Below, one piece after another: positions 8,327 through 17,087 of a DNA stretch of 62,459 bases. The position numbers were made by a program, and so were the translations under genes. The notes beneath the pieces are model-generated. The model saw nothing but the letters and a program-made list of their open reading frames with translations. It made no database searches and was not told where the DNA came from. The stretch's first letter is position 1. Every line of letters starts with the position of its first letter. This stretch comes from Bacillota bacterium (GTDB lineage Bacteria; Bacillota; Clostridia; Peptostreptococcales; Anaerovoracaceae): contig JAFQBD010000016.1 in NCBI GenBank assembly GCA_017416795.1, positions 1-62,459 of the forward strand. Direction: 5' to 3'.

Positions 8327-9685
8327 ATGGGCAAACTTTCCATAACTAAAAAAATAACTATATGGTATACCATATTCATGTTGTTCATAACAGGCTGCGT
8401 ATTGTGGACTCTTGTGTATACGGGTAACTTGAGAGCCAGTGAGGCTGCACAGGAAGTGCTTATGGAAGCAGTAGCTGATGCCAGCGAAGAAATCGAGCGA
8501 TTCGGCGGAGACTTCGTGGTAGATGATAAGCTGAAGTTCTATGAGGATGGAGTGTACATCAGTATTTATGACGGTGAAGGAGAATTGCTGGAAGGAAGAG
8601 TGCCGGGAGAGCTGGTTCAGATAATGCCCGTTCTTGATGATAAAGAGATAGCAACGATCAGTGATGGCTCGGGAGAGGCGTGGTACGTATATGACAGTCT
8701 CTTTGAAGTCGATGATAAATTCGTATGGGTAAGAGGAGTCGTGAAGGATTTCGCAGAGCAGAGCACTTTTACATTCATCATGAGGCTTGCAGGCATAGCA
8801 TTCCCGGGACTTGTTATCGCAGCTGCTCTTGGCGGATATATAATAACGAGAAGAGCATTCAGGCCTGTAAGAGATATTATCGAAACGGTAGAAGATATCA
8901 CTGCTGACGGAGATCTTTCCAGAAGAGTGCGCATCGAAGAAGAACATGTAGAAACCAATGATGAGATATATAAGCTTGCCGGCACGTTCAATGAGATGTT
9001 CGATAAACTGGAGAAGACTTTTGATCAGGAAAAACAGTTTACATCAGACGTATCTCATGAATTGAGAACTCCGCTGGCCGTCATCATATCTCAGAGCGAC
9101 TATGCTATGGAAGATGAAGAATACAGGGAAAAAGCACTTGGGAAAATAAATAAGGAAGCAAGGAGAATGTCGACTCTTGTCAACAGGCTTCTCACACTTT
9201 CGAGAAGTGATTCGGGAAGATTGGTACTTGAAAAAGATCAAGTGGATTTGAGCGAAGTATGCGAGATGGTTGCTGAGCAGCAGGCTATTGTTGCAGAAGA
9301 TAAGAACATCTCGATCGAGACGGATATCGCTGAAGATATCACTATCACAGGCGATGAGGCAATGATCATGAGGATACTGCTGAATTTGATGGATAATGCA
9401 GTCAAATATGGCAGAGAAGATGGAAAGGTCACTTTATCTCTTGCCGAGGAAAACGGCTATGCAGTTTGCTCAGTCGAAGATGACGGCATAGGTATTTCTG
9501 AGGAAGACTTGGAAAAGATCTGGGAAAGATTTTATCGCGTCGAAGCTTCAAGAAGTGAAGAAGGTGCAGGCCTTGGTCTTGCCATGGTAGCTGCGCTGAC
9601 AAAGGCACATGGCGGATCTGTCGATGTGACCAGCAAACCGGGAGAAGGCAGCAGATTTATTGTAAAGTTTCCAATATATAGATAA
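8327..9685 (+). CDS. Sensor histidine kinase
   Basis: A 452-aa membrane kinase. Transmembrane segment 1 lies at about 10-33, an external sensor of about 115 residues follows, and segment 2 lies at about 150-174. A HAMP linker follows, with the dimerisation domain containing SHELRTPLAV (phospho-His244). The ATPase domain shows NLMDNAVKYG (N box), DDGIGISEEDL (G1), ERFYRVE (F) and GAGLGLAM (G2). All catalytic motifs are intact. It is cotranscribed with the regulator at 7637. The acidic sensor domain faces outside, next to the PepSY proteins encoded just downstream. Confidence 0.95.
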   Translation: MGKLSITKKITIWYTIFMLFITGCVLWTLVYTGNLRASEAAQEVLMEAVADASEEIERFGGDFVVDDKLKFYEDGVYISIYDGEGELLEGRVPGELVQIMPVLDDKEIATISDGSGEAWYVYDSLFEVDDKFVWVRGVVKDFAEQSTFTFIMRLAGIAFPGLVIAAALGGYIITRRAFRPVRDIIETVEDITADGDLSRRVRIEEEHVETNDEIYKLAGTFNEMFDKLEKTFDQEKQFTSDVSHELRTPLAVIISQSDYAMEDEEYREKALGKINKEARRMSTLVNRLLTLSRSDSGRLVLEKDQVDLSEVCEMVAEQQAIVAEDKNISIETDIAEDITITGDEAMIMRILLNLMDNAVKYGREDGKVTLSLAEENGYAVCSVEDDGIGISEEDLEKIWERFYRVEASRSEEGAGLGLAMVAALTKAHGGSVDVTSKPGEGSRFIVKFPIYR

Positions 9686-9725
9686 AGAAGATTAAACAAA
9701 GGGGTTAGAGAAAGGGAGGATAGTT

Positions 9726-10076
9726 ATGAAAAGTAAATTGATCATATGTATATTGATGATGATTTCCATTATGTCTCTTTCACTGATGACAGGTTGCGGC
9801 AGTAATAGTGAAGCGGCTGCGGGTAATGACCAGACAGTTGTACAGCCATCAGATGTACCGCCTGAAGATATAGCGGACATAGGTGAGGCAAAAGTCAAGG
9901 AGATCATTATCGATAAAGTGCCGGGTGCAGCAGAATCAAGCATATATGAATTTGAAAGAGAGATAGACGATGGCAGGATACAGTATGAAGGAAGTCTGTA
10001 TCATGATGGATACGAGTATGAGTTCGAAGTCGATGGTGCTACAGGGACTGTTCTGCAATGGGAAATAGACGATTAA
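9726..10076 (+). CDS. PepSY-domain lipoprotein
   Basis: A 116-aa exported protein. The signal peptide ends in a lipobox LMTGC (Cys24), so the mature protein should be lipid-anchored on the outer face of the membrane. After a short linker comes one PepSY domain (about 50-116, with EAKVKEIIIDKVPGA and EYEFEVDGATGTVLQWEID). PepSY domains occur as small envelope regulators and protease inhibitors. It lies 40 bases after the histidine kinase and is probably part of the same transcript, so it may tune the sensor. Confidence 0.8.
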   Translation: MKSKLIICILMMISIMSLSLMTGCGSNSEAAAGNDQTVVQPSDVPPEDIADIGEAKVKEIIIDKVPGAAESSIYEFEREIDDGRIQYEGSLYHDGYEYEFEVDGATGTVLQWEIDD

Positions 10077-10080
10077 ATTT

Positions 10081-10116
10081 TTAATCCAAACTTAACGATT
10101 TTAATCCACTTTTAAT
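10081..10116 (+). promoter_or_regulatory. Two tandem-repeat operators before the second PepSY gene
   Basis: TTAAT-N6-TTAAC (10081-10096) and TTAAT-N6-TTAAT (10101-10116) lie back to back, each with an 11-bp period, matching the motif at 7583-7598. They are about 90 bp upstream of the PepSY gene at 10208. Direct repeats of this kind are the usual OmpR/PhoB-family target. Confidence 0.6.
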
Positions 10117-10207
10117 GTTGAAATAATTTTCGATTAATATGTGGCAGTTATGATAAAGCCATAATAAAGAGAAAACAAACACAGATAATAAATATTAAAA
10201 GGAGGAT

Positions 10208-10939
10208 ATGGATATGGAAAACAAGGGAAAGAGAAAATCATTAAAAGTAGGAGTGATAGCAGCTATCGCTATCGTAGTAGCAGGGGTATCGATATATGCG
10301 ACTAACGCATCGGCAGGTGAAAGCATCACTGAAGCTGAAGCCAAGCAGATCGCGCTGGCAGAAGTAAAAGGAGCTGATATCTCCAACATCACTAAATTCC
10401 AGAAGGATAAGGATGATGGAAGAACTGAGTATGACGTAGAAATCATCTATGATGGATACGAATACGATTTCGAGATCTCAGCTAAGGACGGAACTATCTT
10501 CGATCAGAGCAAGGAAAAGGCAGACCCGGGAGATCTGGCTAAGCTGGAAGCAAAGGCAGCTAAGGCAGAAGCTGATAAGAACGCTGACAACGGCGGACAG
10601 AGCGCTGATAATAAGACTGTAGTAGTCGATCAGTCAAATTCATCTTCCGGAAACTCATCTTCATCAAGCAGCGGTTCATCAGGAATCAGCCTTGAAAAAG
10701 CTAAGTCCATCGCACTGTCGCAGGTGTCAGGAGCATCAAGTTCCAACATCACTAAGGCATACAAGGATTATGATGACGGTCGCGAAGAATACGATATCGA
10801 GATCCGTTATAACGGATACGAATACGATTTCGAAATCTCAGCATCAAGCGGCAATATCCTCAGTAAGGATGTTGACAGGATCGAGTATGACGATGATGAC
10901 AGATATGAAGACGACTGGGATGACAGATACGACGACTAA
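10208..10939 (+). CDS. Secreted protein with two PepSY domains
   Basis: A 243-aa protein, start at 10208 or the ATG two codons later at 10214; GGAGG is nearer the first. An N-terminal hydrophobic segment (about 13-32) exports or anchors it. PepSY repeat 1 spans about 38-100 and repeat 2 about 160-220, with near-identical cores (YDGYEYDFEISA and YNGYEYDFEISA). A lysine/alanine/serine-rich linker separates them and an Asp/Tyr-rich acidic tail ends the protein. The acidic tail may bind metal ions (inference). It sits behind the tandem motif at 10081, suggesting control by the two-component system upstream. Confidence 0.8.
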   Translation: MDMENKGKRKSLKVGVIAAIAIVVAGVSIYATNASAGESITEAEAKQIALAEVKGADISNITKFQKDKDDGRTEYDVEIIYDGYEYDFEISAKDGTIFDQSKEKADPGDLAKLEAKAAKAEADKNADNGGQSADNKTVVVDQSNSSSGNSSSSSSGSSGISLEKAKSIALSQVSGASSSNITKAYKDYDDGREEYDIEIRYNGYEYDFEISASSGNILSKDVDRIEYDDDDRYEDDWDDRYDD

Positions 10940-10995
10940 AAGATGATCTTAAACGACATAAAGCACAAAACAACAGTATAGGGGTAGGGGAACAG

Positions 10996-11031
10996 ACAGC
11001 GTGCTCTCAGGAGCGCGCTGTTTTCTGTTTG
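10996..11031 (+). terminator. Rho-independent terminator
   Basis: An 11-bp stem with one wobble (10996-11006 with 11011-11021, loop TCAG) is followed by a T-rich run. It closes the two-component/PepSY unit. Confidence 0.8.
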
Positions 11032-11105
11032 TTGTGAAAAATAGAATATTAGGCTATTTGTTTCCGTGTATGTTGTGGTAAAATCAATATAGGAGGAGAC
11101 CTGCC

Positions 11106-11570
11106 ATGAACAGACTTCAGAAATTACAAAGTGCATTACTAAAAGAAATAGATAAATACGAAGAGCTCATACCTGAGCGTGACCAGCCGGGAGATTGGGA
11201 GAGGATCCATATTTCCAGCTGCGCTAAGCTGGGCTATCTGATGGCAGAAAAGCAGGGCGTAGACCCTATACTTGCTGCATGTGCATGTACGTGCCATGAC
11301 TATGGAAGAATAATAACAGGAAAGCAAGCCGGCCACGCAGAAGCCGGTTTCGAGCCGGTAAAAGTTTTTCTTAGAGAAACAGAGCTCTTTACAGAAGAAG
11401 AGATCGAGCAGATAGCAGCGGCAGTAAAAAATCACAGCAATAAATCTGAAGTGGGCACGCCGCTGGAAGAGATAGTAAAGGATGCCGATGTGCTGGACTT
11501 TCATCAATATGGCTATGAAATGCCGAGAAAGGAACAGCAGGACAGGCTTGAAAAACTGTTAAAGGGATAG
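11106..11570 (+). CDS. HD-domain phosphohydrolase-like protein
   Basis: A 154-aa single-domain protein with HD-superfamily metal-binding residues: His35 in RIHISSCAKLG, the HD pair in CTCHDYGRI, a later His in KNHSNKSE, and Asp in VKDADVLDFH. Such proteins are metal-dependent phosphohydrolases of nucleotides or phosphate esters; the substrate cannot be read. GGAGGAG precedes the ATG. It is followed 26 bases later by a secreted protein gene, so it may begin the operon running to 14.6 kb. Confidence 0.75.
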   Translation: MNRLQKLQSALLKEIDKYEELIPERDQPGDWERIHISSCAKLGYLMAEKQGVDPILAACACTCHDYGRIITGKQAGHAEAGFEPVKVFLRETELFTEEEIEQIAAAVKNHSNKSEVGTPLEEIVKDADVLDFHQYGYEMPRKEQQDRLEKLLKG

Positions 11571-11596
11571 AGGATCTCTGTAAAAGGAGGTGCGGT

Positions 11597-12688
11597 GTGA
11601 GAAAAACATTGAAACGATTGACGGCATTGCTGGCAGTGCTGCTTGTAATGGTTTCGGGGAGCGCAGTCGTATATGCAGATACATACCATGAACTTAGAGA
11701 CACGGAAATCGAACTTCTGCTTCCTGACAGCTGGGAGTGTGATGAGGTAGATAAATCGATCTCCGAAGGGTATTCATATGAATGGATAGCTGATGCCTAT
11801 GAAAATGTAAATAATGACTCTGAGCTGTGGATGGGCCTTTACTACATGCATGATCTCATAGGCGGAGCTGACGTTTGCAATATTACCGGAGACGACGACG
11901 GACAGGAATATTTTGACCTCTATGGCAAGGCTGCCATAGAAACATTATATGATGAGCTCGATTGGGGAGAGTCGATAGAGTTTGGAGAAGTATCCTTATA
12001 TGAAGGTGAATACGGTGATCAGCTGATGGTGCCGATAGAAGGCGATTACGGCGACGGGACTACCTTCTATCACGTGATATATCTTGATTGTGAAACGGTT
12101 TATGAAGAAAATGAAGACGGCGAGAGAGCTGTCGTGCATATGATCAAGATGTTCTACAGGAACGATGAGCTGCCGATGGATGCAGCAGATATCAAGACAG
12201 CAGAAGAAATAGCCGATAACTTTTACGACTATGGATACTATGAGAAGGGTTACTTTGGTAAAGGTGGTATGGGCTCGGAGATATTTGACTTCATATTGAC
12301 AATACTGCCATTCGTAGTGTTGATCCCGGGGATGATAGCTGCGGGCATCAAGAAATTGCCTGATCTTTTGGGAGAGTCGGAGAGAACATCAAAAAAGAAT
12401 AAGCAGAAAAAGAAAAAGCCAACACCTATGCTGGTGGAAAAATCATCATTTGGAAAAAAGGGACGCAAGCAAATGACGTCTGAGATCAAGAAATATGAAA
12501 GAAAGCCGATGAAAGATAGATCCCTTGAAAGAGCTATAGACAGCGGATCGAAAAAGGCGATGACATCTGAAGAACGGTATTTGCAAAGCCTGCATACTTT
12601 GCGAAAGTCCGGGCTTTTGACGAGAGAAGAGATGGCAGATATGCTTGAAAGGCATGAAAGAAATAGAAACAGCAGAAGGCGTAATTAG
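11597..12688 (+). CDS. Membrane protein with secreted N-domain and SHOCT-like tail
   Basis: A 363-aa protein that I do not recognise as a named family. A signal peptide covers 1-27, an acidic extracellular domain rich in Tyr, Asp and Glu covers about 28-220, and a transmembrane segment lies at about 228-248. A very basic cytoplasmic stretch follows (KKNKQKKKKP region). The last 40 residues (SLHTLRKSGLLTREEMADMLERH) look like a SHOCT oligomerisation motif. The start is GTG at 11597 behind AAGGAGG. It precedes NfeD and stomatin genes by a few bases, so a role in a membrane microdomain scaffold is plausible but unproven. Confidence 0.6.
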   Translation: MRKTLKRLTALLAVLLVMVSGSAVVYADTYHELRDTEIELLLPDSWECDEVDKSISEGYSYEWIADAYENVNNDSELWMGLYYMHDLIGGADVCNITGDDDGQEYFDLYGKAAIETLYDELDWGESIEFGEVSLYEGEYGDQLMVPIEGDYGDGTTFYHVIYLDCETVYEENEDGERAVVHMIKMFYRNDELPMDAADIKTAEEIADNFYDYGYYEKGYFGKGGMGSEIFDFILTILPFVVLIPGMIAAGIKKLPDLLGESERTSKKNKQKKKKPTPMLVEKSSFGKKGRKQMTSEIKKYERKPMKDRSLERAIDSGSKKAMTSEERYLQSLHTLRKSGLLTREEMADMLERHERNRNSRRRN

Positions 12689-12703
12689 GGAAAGGAGGAA
12701 GAG

Positions 12704-13162
12704 ATGACGATATTCGGAATAACAGTAAGTGCAGCGACCATTTGGTTTGTCGTTGGAGGTATACTTGCCATCATCGAGGCGGTGACGTTGGGACTGGTAT
12801 GCATCTGGTTCGCAGGAGGAGCTGTGGGCGCAGCGATATCGGCGATGCTGGGGGCATCACCACTGGTGCAGATAATCGTGTTCCTGGCAGTTTCGGCAGT
12901 TTTAGTAGCAGTTACAAGACCGATCGCTAAAAAACGATTCAACAACAAGACTGAGAAGACAAATGTAGATGCGCTTATCGGTCAGACGGGAGTAGTGGAA
13001 GAAAAGATAACACCGGAATCTTCCGGTCAGGTAAAAGCAGACGGTAAGGTATGGAGAGCTGTCAGCGAGTCGGGAGAAATAGAAAAAGGATCCGTTGTTG
13101 TCATAAAATCCATAAAAGGTGTAACAATTATGGTTGAGGAGATAGGAGGAAGAGAATGTTAG
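12704..13162 (+). CDS. NfeD-family membrane protein
   Basis: A 152-aa protein of the short NfeD type: two or three membrane segments in residues 1-75 (FGITVSAATIWFVVGGILAIIEAV, then VQIIVFLAVSAVLVAV) followed by a soluble OB-fold domain (about 85-150, with LIGQTGVVEEKI and VWRAVSESGEIEKGSVVVI). NfeD proteins pair with stomatin/flotillin partners in membrane microdomains. The stop overlaps the start of the stomatin-like gene by 7 bases, the classical pairing. Confidence 0.9.
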   Translation: MTIFGITVSAATIWFVVGGILAIIEAVTLGLVCIWFAGGAVGAAISAMLGASPLVQIIVFLAVSAVLVAVTRPIAKKRFNNKTEKTNVDALIGQTGVVEEKITPESSGQVKADGKVWRAVSESGEIEKGSVVVIKSIKGVTIMVEEIGGREC

Positions 13163-14052
13163 GAGTAATTTCGATAATCGTATTAGTTATCATCGTTTTG
13201 GCGCTGATAGTTACAAGCATAAGGATAGTGCCGCAGGCGAATGCATATGTACTCGAAAGACTGGGGGCATATAAGACTACATGGCAGGTAGGGCTGCATT
13301 TCAAGATCCCTTTGATCGATAAGGTTGCCAGAAAGGTATCTCTGAAAGAGCACGTTATAGACTTCCCGCCACAGCCTGTTATCACTAAAGATAATGTTAC
13401 TATAGAGATCGATACTGTAGTATACTTCCAGATAACAGATCCGAAACTCTATGCTTATGGCGTAGAAAATCCGATGGCAGCTATAGAAAATCTGACAGCG
13501 ACTACCCTTAGAAATATAATAGGTGAACTGGAACTGGACGGAACACTGACAAGCCGTGAGCACATCAATGGCAAGATCAGAGTCGTGCTGGATGAAGCGA
13601 CAGATGCATGGGGCATCAAGATAAACCGTGTGGAAGTCAAGAACATCAATCCGCCGGCAGATATCCAGATGGCCATGGAAAAGCAGATGAGAGCAGAGCG
13701 AGAAAGAAGAGAAGCTATCTTGAGAGCAGAAGGTGAAAAGAAGTCAGCCATCCTCATCGCTGAAGGTAATAAGGAAGCAGTTATTCTGGAAGCTGAGGCT
13801 GCAAAGCAGGCAGCTATCAAGGCCGCCGAGGGTGAAGCGGAAGCTATCCTCATGGTACAGAAAGCAACGGCAGATGGTATCAGGATGCTCAGCGAAGCCG
13901 ATGCTACCAAGGAAGTTCTGACACTCAGAAGCCTTGAGGCTTTTGAAAAAGCTGCCGAAGGCAATGCCACTAAGATAATCATCCCATCTGAAATACAGGG
14001 AATAGCAGGGCTGGCAAGTTCACTTACAGGAATAGTTGAAGATAAGAAATAG
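13156..14052 (+). CDS. SPFH/stomatin-like protein (QmcA type)
   Basis: A 298-aa band-7 protein: N-terminal membrane anchor (about 3-23), SPFH domain (about 25-180, with PQANAYVLERLGAYKTTWQVG and IEIDTVVYFQITDP), then a long charged Glu/Ala/Lys coiled coil (about 180-260) that builds large ring-shaped assemblies. The C-terminal segment (IPSEIQGIAGLASSLTGIVED) is conserved in the family. These proteins scaffold membrane domains and modulate membrane proteases. Coupled to nfeD by overlap. Confidence 0.93.
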   Translation: MLGVISIIVLVIIVLALIVTSIRIVPQANAYVLERLGAYKTTWQVGLHFKIPLIDKVARKVSLKEHVIDFPPQPVITKDNVTIEIDTVVYFQITDPKLYAYGVENPMAAIENLTATTLRNIIGELELDGTLTSREHINGKIRVVLDEATDAWGIKINRVEVKNINPPADIQMAMEKQMRAERERREAILRAEGEKKSAILIAEGNKEAVILEAEAAKQAAIKAAEGEAEAILMVQKATADGIRMLSEADATKEVLTLRSLEAFEKAAEGNATKIIIPSEIQGIAGLASSLTGIVEDKK

Positions 14053-14069
14053 AGGAAGGAATGCAGGTT

Positions 14070-14612
14070 ATGAATGGTGAAGCGGTAAACACCGGCAAAA
14101 AAGGCAGTGGCCTCGCCAAGTTTTTATACGTAGTTGCAGCTGTACTGGCGGTGATTTTCGTATATATGCTGATCGTTAATATAATGTATATAAGCAGTTA
14201 CGCTGCATCGTACGGAATGTCCTTTTCCGATATGTGGCAGGAGGCTGTTCAGTATATAGTTACAGGCTCAGTCAGTTATTTCGTGTATACAGTGCTTGTA
14301 TTTGCTGCAGGCAAGATCGTAAGTATCGTGCAGACGGGATGTTGTGTGCCATGTGCACCGCAGGTCGGGGAAGAAACTTGCTGTGACGAAAATTTTGAAG
14401 AGACTGAAGACGCAGACGTTGAGGCTGACGATGTCAAGGCAGAAGGCTTCGATCCCGATCAAGTGATAAACCGATTAGGAAAGAAAGAGGAAGCTGAGGA
14501 AAAGTCTGACGATGAGGCAGAGCCTGAGATGCAGCATGAAGATGAGCCGGACGAACCGGATATAACGGTCGTGCCTATAAGGGAACGCAGAAAAAGAAGA
14601 TTTATAAAATAG
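14070..14612 (+). CDS. Two-TM membrane protein with acidic tail, unknown
   Basis: A 180-aa protein, not recognised. Two hydrophobic segments lie at about 18-42 and 68-92, joined by a short loop. A Cys-rich patch follows (QTGCCVPCAPQ, then TCCDE), then a strongly acidic region of about 60 residues and a basic end (RERRKRRFIK). GAGGAAGG fits the ATG at 14070 better than the one at 14061. It is the last gene of the HD-SHOCT-NfeD-stomatin run, 8-17 bases after stomatin. The Cys cluster may bind a metal or be palmitoylation-like decoration; both are speculative. Confidence 0.55.
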   Translation: MNGEAVNTGKKGSGLAKFLYVVAAVLAVIFVYMLIVNIMYISSYAASYGMSFSDMWQEAVQYIVTGSVSYFVYTVLVFAAGKIVSIVQTGCCVPCAPQVGEETCCDENFEETEDADVEADDVKAEGFDPDQVINRLGKKEEAEEKSDDEAEPEMQHEDEPDEPDITVVPIRERRKRRFIK

Positions 14613-14635
14613 ACATTATGCGAGGAGAAACTGTT

Positions 14636-16180
14636 ATGAAAAACTATAAAAAGCTGCAGAACGGCAGTGACATCAGAGGGATAGCACTTACAGGTGTGCC
14701 GGGAGAACTGCCGAACCTTACTGTGGATGAGGCAAGAGATATAGCAAGAGGTTTTCTTGTATGGCTTTGTAAAAAGACAGGGAAAGATGTAAAAGACATC
14801 AAGATAGCTATAGGAAGAGACCCGAGAATGTCAGGCAAGAGACTTCTTGACGGACTTATGGAAGGCTTCGGACCTTATGGGATCACAGCCTATGACTGTG
14901 GATTAGCATCTACTCCTGCAATGTTTATGGCTACGTTGTTCCCTGAATTCAAATGCGACGGAGGTATCATGATAACTGCCAGCCATCTGCCATATAACAG
15001 AAACGGATTCAAATTCTTCACTGAAGACGGCGGCCTTGACAAGGCTGATATCAAAGAGATCCTGGCGATCGCAGAAGATGAAGAGGCAGGTAAGGACGTT
15101 ATAGGCGAGCCGACTAATCTTGATGGATATACACATAGACTGGGCCAGAGGATCTTTCCTGCAGAACCTGCAGATCTGATGAACCTTTACTGCGACCATC
15201 TGAAGAAACTCATCATCGATGGCGTACAAGATGGAGAAAGACCGCTTGAAGGTATGAAGATCGTAGTAGATGCAGGAAACGGAAGCGGCGGGTTTTTCGC
15301 CAGAAAAGTCCTGGCGCCTCTTGGCGCTGACGTGAGTGCCAGTCAGTTCCTCGATCCTGACGGAACATTCCCTAATCATCCGCCTAATCCTGAAAACAAG
15401 GATGCTATGCATTCTGTTTCAATGAGAACTTTATCAAACGGCGCGGATTTCGGACTTATTTTCGATACTGACGTAGACAGATCTGCGGCAGTAGACGGAA
15501 GAGGACGTGAAATCGCCAGAAACGGTATAGTGGCAATGGCGGCAGCTCTCGTTGCAGAAGAACATCCGGGAACTACAGTCGTTACGGACAGTATCACAAG
15601 CAGACAGCTGACAAGCTTTATCGAAGATAAGCTGGGACTGAAGCATCTCAGATTCAAGAGAGGATATAAGAACGTTATAAATAAATCCAAGGAGCTGAAC
15701 GAACAGGGCATCGACAGTCAGCTGGCGATCGAAACATCAGGACATGCCGCTCTGAAGGAAAACTACTTCCTGGACGATGGAGCATATCTGGCTGTTAAGA
15801 TCGTCATCAATGCAGCTCGACTCAAGAAAGAAGGACAGACTCTCGACAGCGTGATCGCAGAACTTCAGGAACCTGCTGACGAGAAGGAAATCAGAATTCC
15901 TATCGTTTGCGGCGACTTCGGACCTTACGGAGACAAGGTGCTGGAAGATCTGGCAGAATTCGTCAAGGCATCTGATGGACTCTCACTGGAAGAACCAAAC
16001 TATGAAGGCGTTAGGATCAATTTCCCTGACGGCTGGTGCCTGCTGAGAAAATCTCTGCATGATCCTATCCTTCCTATGAACATGGCATCCGATAAGAGCG
16101 GAGGATGCGCTGAGATCAAGGCTGTCATGGCAGAATTCCTTGCAGGTTACGATCAGCTGGATCTTTCAGTCATGGAATAA
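14636..16180 (+). CDS. Phosphoglucomutase/phosphomannomutase family enzyme
   Basis: A 514-aa alpha-D-phosphohexomutase that interconverts hexose 1- and 6-phosphates. Domain 1 has the phosphoserine loop TASHLPYNRNG; the usual family form is TASHNP, so the loop is a variant. The metal-binding loop FDTDVDRSAAVDG, the sugar-binding ETSGHAALKENYF and the phosphate-binding DGWCLLRKSLHDP follow. CGAGGAG at 14621-14627 places the start at 14636, not the ATG at 14618 within which the site lies. Substrate preference (glucose, mannose or glucosamine) is not evident. Confidence 0.9.
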   Translation: MKNYKKLQNGSDIRGIALTGVPGELPNLTVDEARDIARGFLVWLCKKTGKDVKDIKIAIGRDPRMSGKRLLDGLMEGFGPYGITAYDCGLASTPAMFMATLFPEFKCDGGIMITASHLPYNRNGFKFFTEDGGLDKADIKEILAIAEDEEAGKDVIGEPTNLDGYTHRLGQRIFPAEPADLMNLYCDHLKKLIIDGVQDGERPLEGMKIVVDAGNGSGGFFARKVLAPLGADVSASQFLDPDGTFPNHPPNPENKDAMHSVSMRTLSNGADFGLIFDTDVDRSAAVDGRGREIARNGIVAMAAALVAEEHPGTTVVTDSITSRQLTSFIEDKLGLKHLRFKRGYKNVINKSKELNEQGIDSQLAIETSGHAALKENYFLDDGAYLAVKIVINAARLKKEGQTLDSVIAELQEPADEKEIRIPIVCGDFGPYGDKVLEDLAEFVKASDGLSLEEPNYEGVRINFPDGWCLLRKSLHDPILPMNMASDKSGGCAEIKAVMAEFLAGYDQLDLSVME

Positions 16181-16205
16181 GGCTGTGCCTGAGCGGAGGA
16201 ATGTT

Positions 16206-16952
16206 ATGAAGAAAAACGGTGAACATTTCGTTACGTGTGGTCAGATGAAAGTCCTTGAGCGTAGGGCAGATGAGAGCGGATTGTCATATTACAGAATGAT
16301 GGAAAACGCAGGGAGCTGCGCAGCTTCGATGATAATGGAGCCGGTGGCATCTTACGAGGCGGAGTCGATGGAGGCGGATAAAAAAGTATATGTCTTCTGC
16401 GGCAAGGGAAATAACGGCGGTGACGGTTTCGTTGTAGCAAGACTTCTTCACGACAGAGGATATAAGGTCACTGTCATATTGGTAGACGGAGAACCTAAGA
16501 CGCAGGATGCGATAACGAATTACGGACTTGTCCGCGTCAGAGACATCAGAATACTTAATATGGCAGAAAACAACAGGGCGCTTATGGAGCTGGGCGGAGA
16601 ACCGGATATCATCGTTGATGCCGTTTACGGAACAGGCTTCAAGGGAGAACTCAAGAGCAACGGACTTAAAACAGCCATCTACATCAATCGATATTCAAAG
16701 GGCGTGCACGGAGAAGATCTGGTGCCGCGCGTCAAGATAGTAGCTCTCGATATCCCATCGGGGCTGGGCGGAGATGTGGTCAATGAAAAGCTGATAGATG
16801 TCAACAGCGTCAAGGCTGACCTCACAGTTACATTCCACGCCAAGAAGCCTGTACATGTGCAGAAATTTGCTCCGAAGTATTGCGGTGAGATACGCGTTGC
16901 GGATATCGGAATCGACGAAGATAAACTTTGGAATGTGGACGTGGAATATTAA
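16206..16952 (+). CDS. nnrE: NAD(P)H-hydrate epimerase (YjeF N-terminal domain only)
   Basis: A 248-aa protein consisting only of the YjeF_N epimerase domain, which interconverts R and S forms of hydrated NAD(P)H for repair. Features: TCGQMKVLERRADESGLSY at the N-terminus, the glycine-rich VFCGKGNNGGDGFVVARLL, the catalytic Asp in IIVDAVYGTGFKGEL, and VALDIPSGLGGD. The usual C-terminal ADP/ATP-dependent dehydratase domain is missing and must be encoded elsewhere. CGGAGG precedes the ATG at 16206. It lies directly behind the phosphohexomutase and before a terminator. Confidence 0.88.
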   Translation: MKKNGEHFVTCGQMKVLERRADESGLSYYRMMENAGSCAASMIMEPVASYEAESMEADKKVYVFCGKGNNGGDGFVVARLLHDRGYKVTVILVDGEPKTQDAITNYGLVRVRDIRILNMAENNRALMELGGEPDIIVDAVYGTGFKGELKSNGLKTAIYINRYSKGVHGEDLVPRVKIVALDIPSGLGGDVVNEKLIDVNSVKADLTVTFHAKKPVHVQKFAPKYCGEIRVADIGIDEDKLWNVDVEY

Positions 16953-17002
16953 AGCGACTTGACTGGGACATAAACAGCTGAACTGAACAAAATATTTATA
17001 TT

Positions 17003-17055
17003 AAAAGCCTTATCCAATAAGTGATTACTTAGTTTCGGATAAGGCTTTTGTGTCT
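17003..17055. terminator. Bidirectional terminator
   Basis: Perfect 13-bp arms (17003-17015 and 17037-17049) run from A-runs to T-runs on both strands. It lies between convergent genes ending at 16952 (plus) and 17088 (minus). Confidence 0.85.
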
Positions 17056-17087
17056 GTAAGGCCTAATAAATAGGGGAATTATTAAAT

